From: Lepidurus packardi
Taxonomy: Eukaryota; Arthropoda; Branchiopoda; Notostraca; Triopsidae
Length of the DNA: 64,000 nt
Assembly: GCA_023053545.1 (NCBI GenBank)
Contig: JAKZAN010000005.1
Coordinates: 2,170,001 to 2,234,000 of the forward strand
Direction of reading: 5' to 3'
Part shown: piece by piece, positions 37,501 through 47,600 of the stretch
How the letters are laid out: every line of letters starts with the position of its first letter
Position numbering within the stretch: position 1 is the stretch's first letter
Notes under the pieces: generated by a model
Databases searched by the model: none
What the model saw: only the letters and a program-made list of their open reading frames with translations
Told to the model about the DNA's origin: nothing
Made by a program: the position numbers and the translations under genes

Positions 37501-39161
37501 ATTTTGTACATTTTTATTTTTAGATTTTATTTTTTTACATTTTGTATGTTCATGTTTTTTTTTCAAGTTTAGATTTTTGCATTTATATTTTATTGATCGC
37601 TTTTGTTGATTGCTAAATGCTAAATTTTGACTTCCCCAAAAAAGGGCACGAATTTATGTCGTCAAGTTTACGTTTTTACCACCTGAAGCCTATGCGGATC
37701 GTTTTTGCGTCAAACCAGATTATTTGCTTCGCTATTTCGAGTCGAGATTCATCCTCAAAGAATTGCTGCCGCGGTTGAGGAAAGAGGGATCTGCACAAGG
37801 AATGCACGGGTAATATTAACAACTTTTTTTAACTTTGACAAACTGTTTCTGATGAGTTTTTTCCCTGTAGGCTCTTCCAAAGTGTAGTAGGACGGGCTGG
37901 TAATAAGAAGACTGGCAATGAAGACGATGAAGAAGGAGCTGAGCCTAAGGCTGCGGATGCAATGCCTGAAGAAGGTGGCGACGAATCGGATGCTGATGTA
38001 AGTTCGACAAGATTCTTTGGAATAGCCAAAACAGAGCATTACGATACGAATTTTGCAGGAAGTGAATGATGATGATGCTACCGACTCCAGACGGCGAGCT
38101 AGGAAGAATGAAGAGCAAGAATATGAAGATGAAGACGAAGCAGAGGCTCCAGAAGAATCACAAGAAAAAGAAGAAGGTATGGGCGAGCTGGATGAAGGGG
38201 TCGAAGTTGATGACCAGCAGGAGGATGCAGGTATATTGTGAATTAGTCTCAAAATGTCTCTGTCTCAAGTTAGTTAATGACTTACATGGTTAGATGAAGG
38301 AATTGTGGAGGATGAGTTCGTGGAACCTAAGGCGAGCATACGGCCCTCGAAATCTAAGAAATTGGGCAAAGTTTACGTGCAAGATGACATGGAAATTCGA
38401 AGACAAAGCTTGATAAATCAGGATACTTTCATTGTGGATTATCAGTATGACATCCGCGATAATATATGGGCGGAAGTTACGCTAGCTGTGCCACTACAGG
38501 TCCATAAAGTGGACTTGTCAAGTATTGTCAAAAGAGCGGCTGAACGTGCGTTGGTACATCATGTGCGGGATATCAAGCGAGCATTTGTCGTCCGAAATGG
38601 CAAATCTGTTTCCATCAAGACGGAGGGCATTAACATTCAAGTAAGATTTATTTTATTTGACTTTAGTAGTGAAAAAATTGCCCTTCCTAGGAAATGTTTA
38701 AACACCAGCAAATTATGGATTTGAATCGGATGTATTGCAACAACATTCACTCAGTGGCCAATGTTTTTGGTATTGAAGCTGCAGCTCGTGTTATTGTGAA
38801 GGTAAATTTGAAGCTGAATGAATATAGTAAAATTGTTGTCTATACGGTAAAAAAAAATTGTTTACAGGAAATCCAAAATGTATTCCAAGTGTATGGTATT
38901 ACGGTGGATCCTCGGCACTTGAACCTAATAGCAGATTACATGACATTCGACGGAAGTTATCGACCATTTAATCGCATTGGCTTACAAGATAATGCCTCGC
39001 CTTTGCAACAGATGTCGTTTGAAACGTCCATGAACTTCTTGATCCAAGCTACGTTGAACGGAAAAACGGATTGGTTGAAATCACCGTCAGCAAGGTTGAT
39101 GTTGGGGAAACCATTGTCTGTAGGTACGGGAAGTTTTGACATCCAACACAAGTTCTGTTAA
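31530..39161 (+). CDS. POLR1A: RNA polymerase I largest subunit (RPA1), 26 exons
   Basis: Catalytic largest subunit of RNA polymerase I, which makes the large rRNA precursor in the nucleolus. Exons: 31530-31713, 31821-32288, 32357-32567, 32656-32781, 32837-33122, 33177-33302, 33364-33584, 33653-33788, 33853-34075, 34132-34246, 34337-34529, 34597-34770, 34827-34985, 35045-35217, 35271-35556, 35623-35751, 36330-36494, 36566-36859, 36919-37071, 37134-37420, 37645-37809, 37871-37997, 38059-38230, 38294-38640, 38691-38801 and 38868-39161. All are in phase and give about 1774 residues. N-terminal zinc ligands C71-X2-C74-X6-C81-X2-H84 precede GHIELP. The Mg-binding [10 protein letters not shown] has aspartates 637, 639 and 641. 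The clamp [15 protein letters not shown], the trigger-loop region [20 protein letters not shown], an acidic insert near 1425-1530 and a conserved C-terminus all follow family order. The weakest points are the first exon start (31530 is the first in-frame ATG upstream of homology) and the weak acceptor at 37645. Confidence 0.95.
35777..36290. mobile_element. MITE (family A) in POLR1A intron 16
   Basis: TTAA at 35773-35776 is followed by GGCTCCCGGATACCTAAGC and a family A body (GATGCGAAACACTCACAGATGGCACTGAT). It explains why this intron is 578 bp while the gene's other introns are mostly 50-110 bp. The right end is not clear, so the end coordinate is approximate. Confidence 0.55.
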
Positions 39162-39494
39162 ATATTAAGAAGCGTGTGTTGTTTCATGCTGGAATAATAG
39201 TACTCTCCTTTCAAAACCAGTTGCCGTATCAAGTTGTATCTGACTGAACATTAAAAATTGTTAGCAGTATGGATACCCCGTTGAATACTGTTACGTTATT
39301 CTTGACAGCATTGCGTTAGTTATGTGTTATGTTTTTTTCCGAAAGCATTTTTCGAGTTATTTGTAATTATTTTCGTTTTTATTCCGGATTTTTTTCCCAA
39401 GCGATAATAGCGCTAAATATATTATAACACGCAGTTGCACTTCTGCAATTTTAGGGCAACCAATTAGAACGGAGAAAGAAAGATTACTTGACAG

Positions 39495-39528
<34 letters not shown>

Positions 39529-39926
39529 CACGTTTTAACGCATTTAAAGCTCGAATTTGATTGAAGTGTTTCAAAAGATTAAAGATTTAGATTTAAAAGT
39601 TTAAAAGAAACGCAATACAGAATCGATTCTGAGGAAATTTTGTAGAGATTTTTGAAAAATCCGCTTAAAGGGGTATGCCCTCTATAAACAGAACCAATCC
39701 TATTGGTGGATGGACCAAAAAAAGGGGCGTGGCTCCTTTTTCAGCTGGGACAGCTTTTTCTGGGCTTTTCTTCATAAGGAATAATGCTGTATCAAGGGGG
39801 TCCCCTTGAAAAATCGTCAAAAATTGAGAGCCTCGCCCCTTTTCCCTGTTCCCAACTCCCCTGCTCGGTTTCCTATCCTCGATATTCGAGCTCATAGTGC
39901 CGAAGCATCACAATTTCGAATATGGG

Positions 39927-39928
<2 letters not shown>
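39162..39928. other. POLR1A 3' flank, left border of the histone/5S block
   Basis: An ATTAAA-like polyadenylation signal lies near 39249. A run of 26 A begins at 39496. On the - strand, 39670-39740 has a GC-rich CCACGCCCC motif, CCAAT boxes and a TTTATAG sequence, but no gene follows it. The last bases before the poly-T at 39929 read GAATATGGGAA. Confidence 0.5.
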
Positions 39929-39974
<46 letters not shown>

Positions 39975-40439
39975 AAAACAATTGTATTGCAATTTTGGGC
40001 CGAATAATTTTGCATTTGCGAGGGTTACAAATAGTTGGAATTAAAGAGATTATCACGCTACAGGTTACTTTCTGTGATACAGGGAATGCACGGTTGCTTA
40101 ATATTTCGAACTACTTGGCACTGAATTTGAGCTTGCCCATGGGACAACATTTGTTGCCTGCTTTGTTTTATTGACAACTCCGATGAGTGTGTTCTGGGTT
40201 TGGTGACAGGGTTCTGGGTTTGGTGCCTCTATGATTGTGCTCCAGACAACTTGTACGGTTTCATTTGTTGTCTAACTTCGTCATGGTAGTCCTCAACTTT
40301 CGTCGCTATCGCCTGTTCGGGTGTTGTTTGGTCTTCTTAATCTTTGATGAGTATGTTCGTTCTGGGAATGTCAAGTATAATTTGACTTTGTGATTGGATG
40401 ATTTTGCTTTGGGTATCCAAATTCGTGTCTCTTATAGTG
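39929..40439 (-). mobile_element. 3' end of a second copy of the 5S-inserting LINE
   Basis: On the - strand this is a poly(A) tail (39 T on +, 39929-39967) preceded by 3' UTR sequence nearly identical to 42857-43338. I noted a few substitutions and one 10 bp length difference (an ACTTGGCACT duplication is present only in the full copy). It runs into the assembly gap, so its true length is unknown. Its 3' flank is not 5S sequence, unlike the full-length copy. Confidence 0.85.
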
Positions 40440-40539
40440 NNNNNNNNNNNNNNNNNNNNNNNNNNNNNNNNNNNNNNNNNNNNNNNNNNNNNNNNNNNNN
40501 NNNNNNNNNNNNNNNNNNNNNNNNNNNNNNNNNNNNNNN
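40440..40539. other. Assembly gap of exactly 100 N
   Basis: A round-number N run, usual for a gap of unknown size. It separates the LINE fragment from the first 5S spacer unit, so the left border of the array is unresolved. Confidence 1.
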
Positions 40540-40920
40540 AGTAGTTTACTTGCTTTTTTTTTTATAAATGAGTGTGGACTAAAAATGATGTGATGAGCTA
40601 ATAAACTTTCTTTTAGTTAGTTTGGGGTGACTGGTTATAAAGACGAACTACTGTTGTCAACTATATTCAACAACACCCTAGGGTGTGTTTCCACGGCCAA
40701 CTCAGCACCGGGGTCGGGCTTAGTCAGCTCGCGTCCCAATTGGCATAAATACTACTACATGGAACTTTTCTAAGTCTTACAGTGCAAAATCTTACATGTC
40801 GATAAACCTGGCTATTATTTATTCCACCCTCGCAATACAAACAGTAGGAAAATAAATCGACGAGAAAACGAGCAAAAGATCTCTTGCATTATGATTCATG
40901 GACAACAGCACAATGTTTGA

Positions 40921-40975
40921 AACTTGGATGGGTGACCAGTTTCCGATCTCGATGGGTGACTAGTTTCCGATCTCG
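40921..40975 (+). repeat. 5S box-C fragment and a 25 bp direct repeat inside the spacer unit
   Basis: ACTTGGATGGGTGACC matches the internal control region of the 5S genes, here on the opposite strand to those genes. It runs into two copies of GATGGGTGACNAGTTTCCGATCTC. The same arrangement recurs in every spacer unit (for example 53767, 55128). Confidence 0.7.
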
Positions 40976-41295
40976 ATGTACCGGCCAAGGATCCAGTGTT
41001 AGAAGGCTGTAAAATGACAGCAGATGTTTTCTTTCGTAGACTGTATTTCGAGCTTGCTTTTCAGATACCTTCTCAGAATCATGTCCAGAAAAAGCAGCAT
41101 TGTTTTGCACTTTCCAGTGCGCATCCTGTAAGTGGAACACGATCCGTGCAGTTGCACAGGCAGGACTCAGTGTATAATATATAGACTGAGTGCAAACAAT
41201 ATTGCACCAATACAGCAACATTGCACCAATATTTTAGCAAGTGGAACGCACTTTAACGGCTCAGAAAGAAAAGTCTACAATTTCAGTGTATAAAA

Positions 41296-41348
41296 GAGTA
41301 CTTGGTTGCAGAAGTCTTGGAATTGGCTGGCAATGCTGCCCGCGACAA
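41296..41348 (+). pseudogene. 53 bp fragment of histone H2A
   Basis: GAGTACTTGGTTGCAGAAGT ... CCCGCGACAA matches codons in the middle of the H2A gene (51418-51470) with one difference. It sits just beyond the 3' end of the 5S gene. Equivalent copies lie at 42657-42709, 54142-54194 and 55503-55555. Confidence 0.9.
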
Positions 41349-41380
41349 AAAAAAATATTTCCGTCTGAGAAGACGAAAAA

Positions 41381-41498
41381 GCCAACAGCACCCGGTGTTC
41401 CCAGGCGGTCACCCATCCAAGTACTGACCGGGCCCGACGCAGCTTGACTTCCAGGAGCTGACGAGTCTGGGTACATTCTGCGTGGTATGGCCGTTGGC
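41381..41498 (-). rRNA. 5S rRNA gene, copy 1 (intact)
   Basis: A 118 nt sequence read on the - strand, beginning GCCAACGGCCATACCACGC and ending GGGTGCTGTTGGC. The ends pair to form helix I. The Pol III internal promoter is visible: an A-box region (AGTCAAGCTGCGTCGGGCC) and a C-box (AGTACTTGGATGGGTGACCG). A T5 terminator follows directly. It is the large-subunit 5S RNA, transcribed by RNA polymerase III. Confidence 0.95.
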
Positions 41499-41771
41499 AT
41501 CTAATGTAGATCATTAGCCAACTAAGAATCGCACTTGGTGTTGCGGTTATGCCTGAGCTGAGACGCGGTGCGTTATCTCACCTACCGCGAGATAAGCACC
41601 TACCGCGGTAATGCGAGGAATGTTCCAAAGCAAAGTGAAAAGTACAGCCTGAAATCCTCAGATTCTAGTAGTTTACTTGTAGCACCTACAATGACATCTT
41701 GGTATACGCATTACTAACGCGTTCTGTTTTGGGCAAACAGTCCCCATTAAGCCCTGACTCTTCAGGGGCTG

Positions 41772-41880
41772 GACATAAGTAAAGCAAGTAGTTTGAACTT
41801 TCATCAAGAAATTGGTTGGCCCTGAAAAGGGCCGTTGGGTTTTTCTTCCAGGCGAAAGCTCTTACTTGGAGCTAGTGTAC
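41772..41880 (-). pseudogene. H2B 3' end fragment with intact histone stem-loop
   Basis: 109 bp identical or nearly so to 50557-50665: the last codons and stop of H2B plus its 3' UTR. It is joined abruptly to unrelated spacer on both sides. The stem-loop GGCCCTTTTCAGGGCC is at 41818-41833 on the - strand. The same fragment recurs at 54618-54726. Confidence 0.9.
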
Positions 41881-42656
41881 AGCCTGAAATCCTCAGATTC
41901 TAGTAGTTTACTTGCTTTTTTTTTATAAATGAGTGTGGACTAAAAATGATGTGATGAGCTAATAAACTTTCTTTTAGTTAGTTTGGGGTGACTGGTTATA
42001 AAGACGAACTACTGTTGTCAACTATATTCAACAACACCCTAGGGTGTGTTTCCACGGCCAACTCAGCACCGGGGTCGGGCTTAGTCAGCTCGCGTCCCAA
42101 TTGGCATAAATACTACTACATGGAACTTTTCTAAGTCTTACAGTGCAAAATCTTACATGTCGATAAACCTGGCTATTATTTATTCCACCCTCGCAATACA
42201 AACAGTAGGAAAATAAATCGACGAGAAAACGAGCAAAAGATCTCTTGCATTATGATTCATGGACAACAGCACAATGTTTGAAACTTGGATGGGTGACCAG
42301 TTTCCGATCTCGATGGGTGACTAGTTTCCGATCTCGATGTACCGGCCAAGGATCCAGTGTTAGAAGGCTGTAAAATGACAGCAGATGTTTTCTTTCGTAG
42401 ACTGTATTTCGAGCTTGCTTTTCAGATACCTTCTCAGAATCATGTCCAGAAAAAGCAGCATTGTTTTGCACTTTCCAGTGCGCATCCTGTAAGTGGAACA
42501 CGATCCGTGCAGTTGCACAGGCAGGACTCAGTGTATAATATATAGACTGAGTGCAAACAATATTGCACCAATACAGCAACATTGCACCAATATTTTAGCA
42601 AGTGGAACGCACTTTAACGGCTCAGAAAGAAAAGTCTACAATTTCAGTGTATAAAA

Positions 42657-42709
42657 GAGTACTTGGTTGCAGAAGTCTTGGAATTGGCTGGCAATGCTGC
42701 CCGCGACAA
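42657..42709 (+). pseudogene. H2A fragment, second copy
   Basis: Equivalent to the fragment at 41296-41348, one spacer unit further on. Confidence 0.9.
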
Positions 42710-42741
42710 AAAAAAATATTTCCGTCTGAGAAGACGAAAAA

Positions 42742-42815
42742 GCCAACAGCACCCGGTGTTCCCAGGCGGTCACCCATCCAAGTACTGACCGGGCCCGACG
42801 CAGCTTGACTTCCAG

Positions 42816-42818
<3 letters not shown>
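42742..42818 (-). rRNA. 5S rRNA gene copy 2, 3' part (interrupted)
   Basis: Bases 42-118 of the 5S sequence. The 5' part (bases 1-55) lies at 49913-49967 on the far side of the LINE, with 14 bp present on both sides. The gene cannot produce normal 5S RNA as it stands. Confidence 0.95.
42805..42818. repeat. LINE target-site duplication, left copy
   Basis: TTGACTTCCAGGAG, identical to 49913-49926. In 5S numbering it is nucleotides 42-55, overlapping the start of the A-box region. Confidence 0.95.
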
Positions 42819-42856
<38 letters not shown>

Positions 42857-42863
<7 letters not shown>

Positions 42864-43938
42864 AAAACAATTGTATTGCAATTTTGAGTCGAATAATTTT
42901 GCATTTGCGAGGGTTACAAATAGTTGGAATTAAAGAGATTATCACGCTACAGGTTACTTTCTGTGATACAGGGAATGCACGGTTGCTTAATATTTCGAAC
43001 TACTTGGCACTACTTGGCACTGAATTTGAGCTTGCCCATGGGACAACATTTGTTGCCTGCTTTGTTTTATTGACAACTCCGATGAGTGTGTTCTGGGTTT
43101 GGTGACAGGGTTCTGGGTTTGGTGCCTCTATGATTGTGCTCCAGACAACTTGTACGGTTTCATTTGTTGTCTAACTTCGTCATGGTAGTCCTCAACTTTC
43201 GTCGCTATCGCCTGTTCGGGTGTTGTTTGGTCTTCTTAATCTTTGATGAGTATGTTCGTTCTGGCAATGTCAAGTATAATTTGACTTTGTGGTTGGATGA
43301 TTTTGCTTTGGGTATCCAAATTCGTGTCTCTTATAGTGTAAAACTTCCACATTGTGTTTTAATCAGCTCCGACGTAATTCGCGTTCCAGGAGTTTGTATT
43401 CCCGCAATATTTGGTGGTTATCCTTTCATGACTTTCATGACATTTTCTTCCTTGGTGAGTTTGTTCGCTATGTCGATGACGCGCACCAAGCTGACTTTGT
43501 GGTAAGGTACTTCTAACAATTGGTGTCCCAAAATTACCCTCTCCCTTAATTTGTTGCAATGATTGCATTTGCTGATGATGTTTTGATGGTTTAGACAATT
43601 TTCGCCTAATAAACTGTTCAGTTAATGTTAGATTTTTTTTTCCTGTTAAATGTTAGTGTTCTTTCAGTTTGGTGTTATATTTTGTTAGTTTTCGTTTGGT
43701 TAGTATGCAATTCTTTATTCTTTTGTATGTGGATTTTGTTAATAGTAGTAGTCCTTTTTTTTTTTTTTTTTTTTTTTTTTAGTATGGGATAGGTTTTCTT
43801 TAGTTATCAAATAGGATTTTAACAAAGTTGGGTTCTACTTTCTTTTTAATGAGGAGAATGGGGATATAGTTTCTTGGGTATTCTAAATATCCTGTCGGGA
43901 TTGAAACAGTTTCTCGGGAGCATATGTTTCTAACTGGC

Positions 43939-43992
<54 letters not shown>

Positions 43993-44324
43993 GTAAGCAA
44001 GCAACTTATTAGCAATCAGATTTGGATCATTAAGTTTATTTGGATCCTACGTTACTAATACGTTACTCCTACGTTACTTATATTTTGTTTTGTTTGAGGA
44101 TAATTTTCATTAGTTAGTAAATAGGGTTTAACAAAGTTTGGTGTTCTACTTTCTTTTTAATGAGAAGAATGGGGATATAGTTTCTTGGGTATTCAAAATA
44201 TTCTCTCGGGGTTCAAACAGTTTCTCAGGAGCCTAAGTTTCTAACTGTCGTTTCCTTTTTTTTTTTTTTTTAACCATAATACTTATTAGCACTCAGCCAG
44301 TTCCTTTGGAAACTACGTTTCTAA

Positions 44325-44360
<36 letters not shown>

Positions 44361-44501
44361 TTATTTATTTATTTATTTTTTTTTTTTATTTCTTATTTTC
44401 TTTCTTTCTTTTTATTTTCTTTCTTATCTTTTCTTTTCTTTTTATTTATTTAGGTTTTCTTTCTTAAATTTTTCTTTTTGATGCTGTGAAGGGGGATTTT
44501 T

Positions 44502-44547
<46 letters not shown>

Positions 44548-44601
44548 TTACGTTTACAAGAGGTTCTACGTTTCTTTTTAGTCACATTTCGTGTTTTTAT
44601 T
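42857..44601 (-). other. LINE 3' UTR with repeated A-rich blocks
   Basis: Long T runs on + (A on the element strand) occur near 43747, 43941, 44259, 44323 and 44503. Two blocks of about 150 bp (43801-43990 and 44111-44275) are similar to each other, and each ends in a T run. Their shared text includes AATGGGGATATAGTTTCTTGGGTATT. Confidence 0.8.
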
Positions 44602-47600
44602 CTAAAATATGTTGCCAAGTGTTGCTAGCGCTGGTTGTATCTTCCTTTGCATTTCTAAACGATGTTTCATTCTAGCTCTTATTTCGGCTACTGCACCATC
44701 ACCTTTTTTTCTGTCTTTCCACAGGTGGTATGTGTACTCGGCTATAAACCACACACCCACTTGGTGGTTCTCCATTCCGGTCGTCTGGAAATCGAGCATG
44801 CATGCTCTCGACATGGGTGTATTCGGTAGTACCCGAGTGAGGACACTCTTTGCCCAATCATTGGCTGTTTGAAGCTTTTTGCACAAAAATGTGTGATAAA
44901 TATTCTCTTTGCACTGGCATTGGTCGCATACGTCCGTCACTGATTGTCTACATCTTTTTAATCTCTCCGCGGTAGGGTGAATGTCGTGCACCTGATAAAA
45001 TACATGACTTTTAACTTCCGGAGTTAAAACTTGACTGGTAAGGTTTTTCCATATCGTTGGGTAATCATTGTCTGCGTATTTAGTTACAATCTTGGGTGTT
45101 CTTAATTTCTTTGCCGTTAAAAATTGATACACTTCTTTTCTTGGGAAAGCTTGGTCGCGTTTTAAAAAAGGTCCTAGACCAACCATAGTTGTGACCGCGT
45201 CTTTTAATGACATGGGTATGACTTCCGCTTTGGGTCCGTTTGGTGTTTGGTATATTTTACGCCATGGTATAGCTGTAAAATACGTTAAAATTCTTTTCGT
45301 AGCTCTGTCGGTTGATTGCGAGTCATTCCAAAGTTTCTGCAACTGGAAGCTTCTACACTGGCTCTCTAGGTCCACGAGGCCCAGTCCCCCGTCTGTACGT
45401 GCGTTTAAAATTTCTTCATAGGCTAATCTCTCCAGCCTACCGCCCCATAGAAAGGTCCCCACTTTTTGCTTCATCAGTTTTATGCAGGGCTTTGTAATTG
45501 GTAAAATTCTTGCAAGGTGATAAAAAAGTGGTAAAATATAAAGGTTGACGTAGCTTACTTTTTGATGAATGGATAAGAATCTTGTTTTCCAGACGTAGAA
45601 TTTCTTGGTTGCGTATTGTGCCATAATTTTTGAGTTATTGGAGATTGTTTCGGACATCTTTTGTTTGAAGCTAATCCCTAGAATCTGCAAATCTAGTTTA
45701 GTTTTCAATTTCGGCATGGCCCAGTCCTCTCTCCCCTGCCATGCTCCAAAAGGAAGAATGCCTGATTTCTTCCAGTTAATTTTTGCTCCCGATGAGTTAC
45801 AAAAGGCTTCCAGGGTTTCCTCTATAAGTTTAAAATCCGTCTCTTTAGCTGTTAGTATTGTTAGATCATCCACGTAACCCATTACTATCTGTTTTTCGCC
45901 TATGATATCAAACCCGTGCAATTCCTGTGCTAATTTGGTTAATAAAGGGTTTATATATATACTAAATAAATAAAGAGATAAAGGACACCCTTGTCTTACT
46001 CCTCTATTCAAGTTTACCGGCTTGGCGGATATTTTATTGATGAAGATTTTGCATCTCGCATGTTCGTAGAGTCCTTGTATACTATTTATGATGTAGTCTG
46101 GGAAGCCGTACACTTTCATGATTTTAAATAAATAGTTTCTGTTCACCCTATCGTATGCTTTCTCGAGATCTAGTGCGATGACGCCTAGTCTCGCAATTGA
46201 ATTGGTTTTATAATTACTAAAGTTTTCTGGATATTGTCTGTACCTTTCTGTTGCAAACTCTATTGCATTCCTAATTTTGGCTAAGTTGTCCGTAATGTTC
46301 CTCCCTGGTACCCCCCCAGTTTGATGCGGAACGATTACCTGCGTTAGATATGGCTTAATTCGCTCAGCGAGCAATTTTGATAAAATTTTGTAGTCTGAGT
46401 TTAGTAGTGCGATCGGTCTCCAGTTTTGTATGTTCTTTTTATCTCCTCCTTTGGCTAAAAGTTTTACTAGGCTGTCATTGTCACCCTCTTTGAGTCCCCC
46501 TTGGAAAACCTCATTGGCTAAAAGAACCAGTAGTGGGGACAAAATCTCTGAAAAACTTGTATAAAATTCAACACTCAGCCCATCCGGCCCTGGGGACTTA
46601 TTGCGGGGTAATAAATTGATTGCTGATCGAACTTCTCTCCACGTTATCGTTTGCTTTAAATTTTCCTCGTCATCGTGGGATATTGCCATCTCTAGAAAGG
46701 CTGTTCCAAACACTTCCGTCTCTTCTACTCTATCTTCCGGTGTGTAGATTGTTTGGAAATGGTTTTCGAATAAAGCTCTAATGTCCTCTTCCTTGTAAAG
46801 GAGTTCCCCATCTGGTCTTCTTAAGCTTTTAAAAATGCTCTGGTTAGCTTTCCTTTTTTCTTCCAGTACGTGGGTCAGACTCGCTTGTTCACCCTTTTGT
46901 ATACTATCTATTCGGCTCTTGTATAATGCATCCTGTATTTGGCGTATTTCCATTTCTCTCAATTTCTGTCTATAGTATACAAAATCCTCCCAACTCCCTG
47001 CATTGGCACTGACGTTCTCGCTTGCCTCATCGAAACAGCTCTTGTAAAAGGCTCTTAGTGCATTCTGCTCAATTTGTATTTCTTGCTGGAGGCTCCTGGC
47101 AAATAACTGAATGTTTTTCTTAAAATTATTCCAGTACCTTATGTATGGTTTCTTTGGATCCAATCGGGTAGTAAACTCTTGAGCTAGTTCCTTAACGTGT
47201 ATGACGAAGCGCGGGTCGTTTAATATATCTTGGTTTAGGTGCCATCTATTGGGTCTTCGTCTTATTTCTTCTCTTGTTATGTCTTCAAGAGTGCCTTTGA
47301 GTGTTACTATAACCGCTTTATGGTCCGATCCTACGAAAGTTGTGTGTTCTATTTTATGAAAGTTATTTTTTAAACCTTTGCCCAAATAAATCCTATCAAG
47401 TCTGGCTCCTCCTTTGGAATGGATGAATGTAAAGTCTGTCGTTAGCGCGTATTGAAGGCGATATGCGTCTACTAGCTCAAAACCGTTTATTGCACGTTTT
47501 AGGAAATCATTCATGCGCGGGGTAGTAGCGTCTTTTCCGTCTATTACTACGTTAAAATCGCCCACTAAGACTGTGTGTATGTTTTCATTTTTAAGGTAAA

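Larger units (their letters stand above)
40540..41900. repeat. 5S-containing spacer unit, copy A (about 1361 bp)
   Basis: Repeats at intervals of 1361 bp (for example 40889 and 42250) and again at 53549-54746 and beyond. In order it contains a T9-10 run, a short 5S box-C fragment, an H2A fragment, a 5S gene and an H2B 3' fragment. Tandem copies are nearly identical, which implies recent homogenisation. Confidence 0.9.
41901..42818. repeat. 5S-containing spacer unit, copy B, left part (split by LINE)
   Basis: Same content and order as copy A up to the middle of the 5S gene, where the LINE interrupts it. It resumes at 49913 and runs to about 50239, where the histone quartet segment begins. Confidence 0.9.

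Noticed and set aside
39665-39895. 76-codon frame on the - strand at the array border
   Set aside because: No family resemblance; it overlaps promoter-like motifs rather than a protein pattern.
43800-44015. Lysine-rich 71-codon frame
   Set aside because: Made of a homopolymer A run in the LINE 3' UTR.
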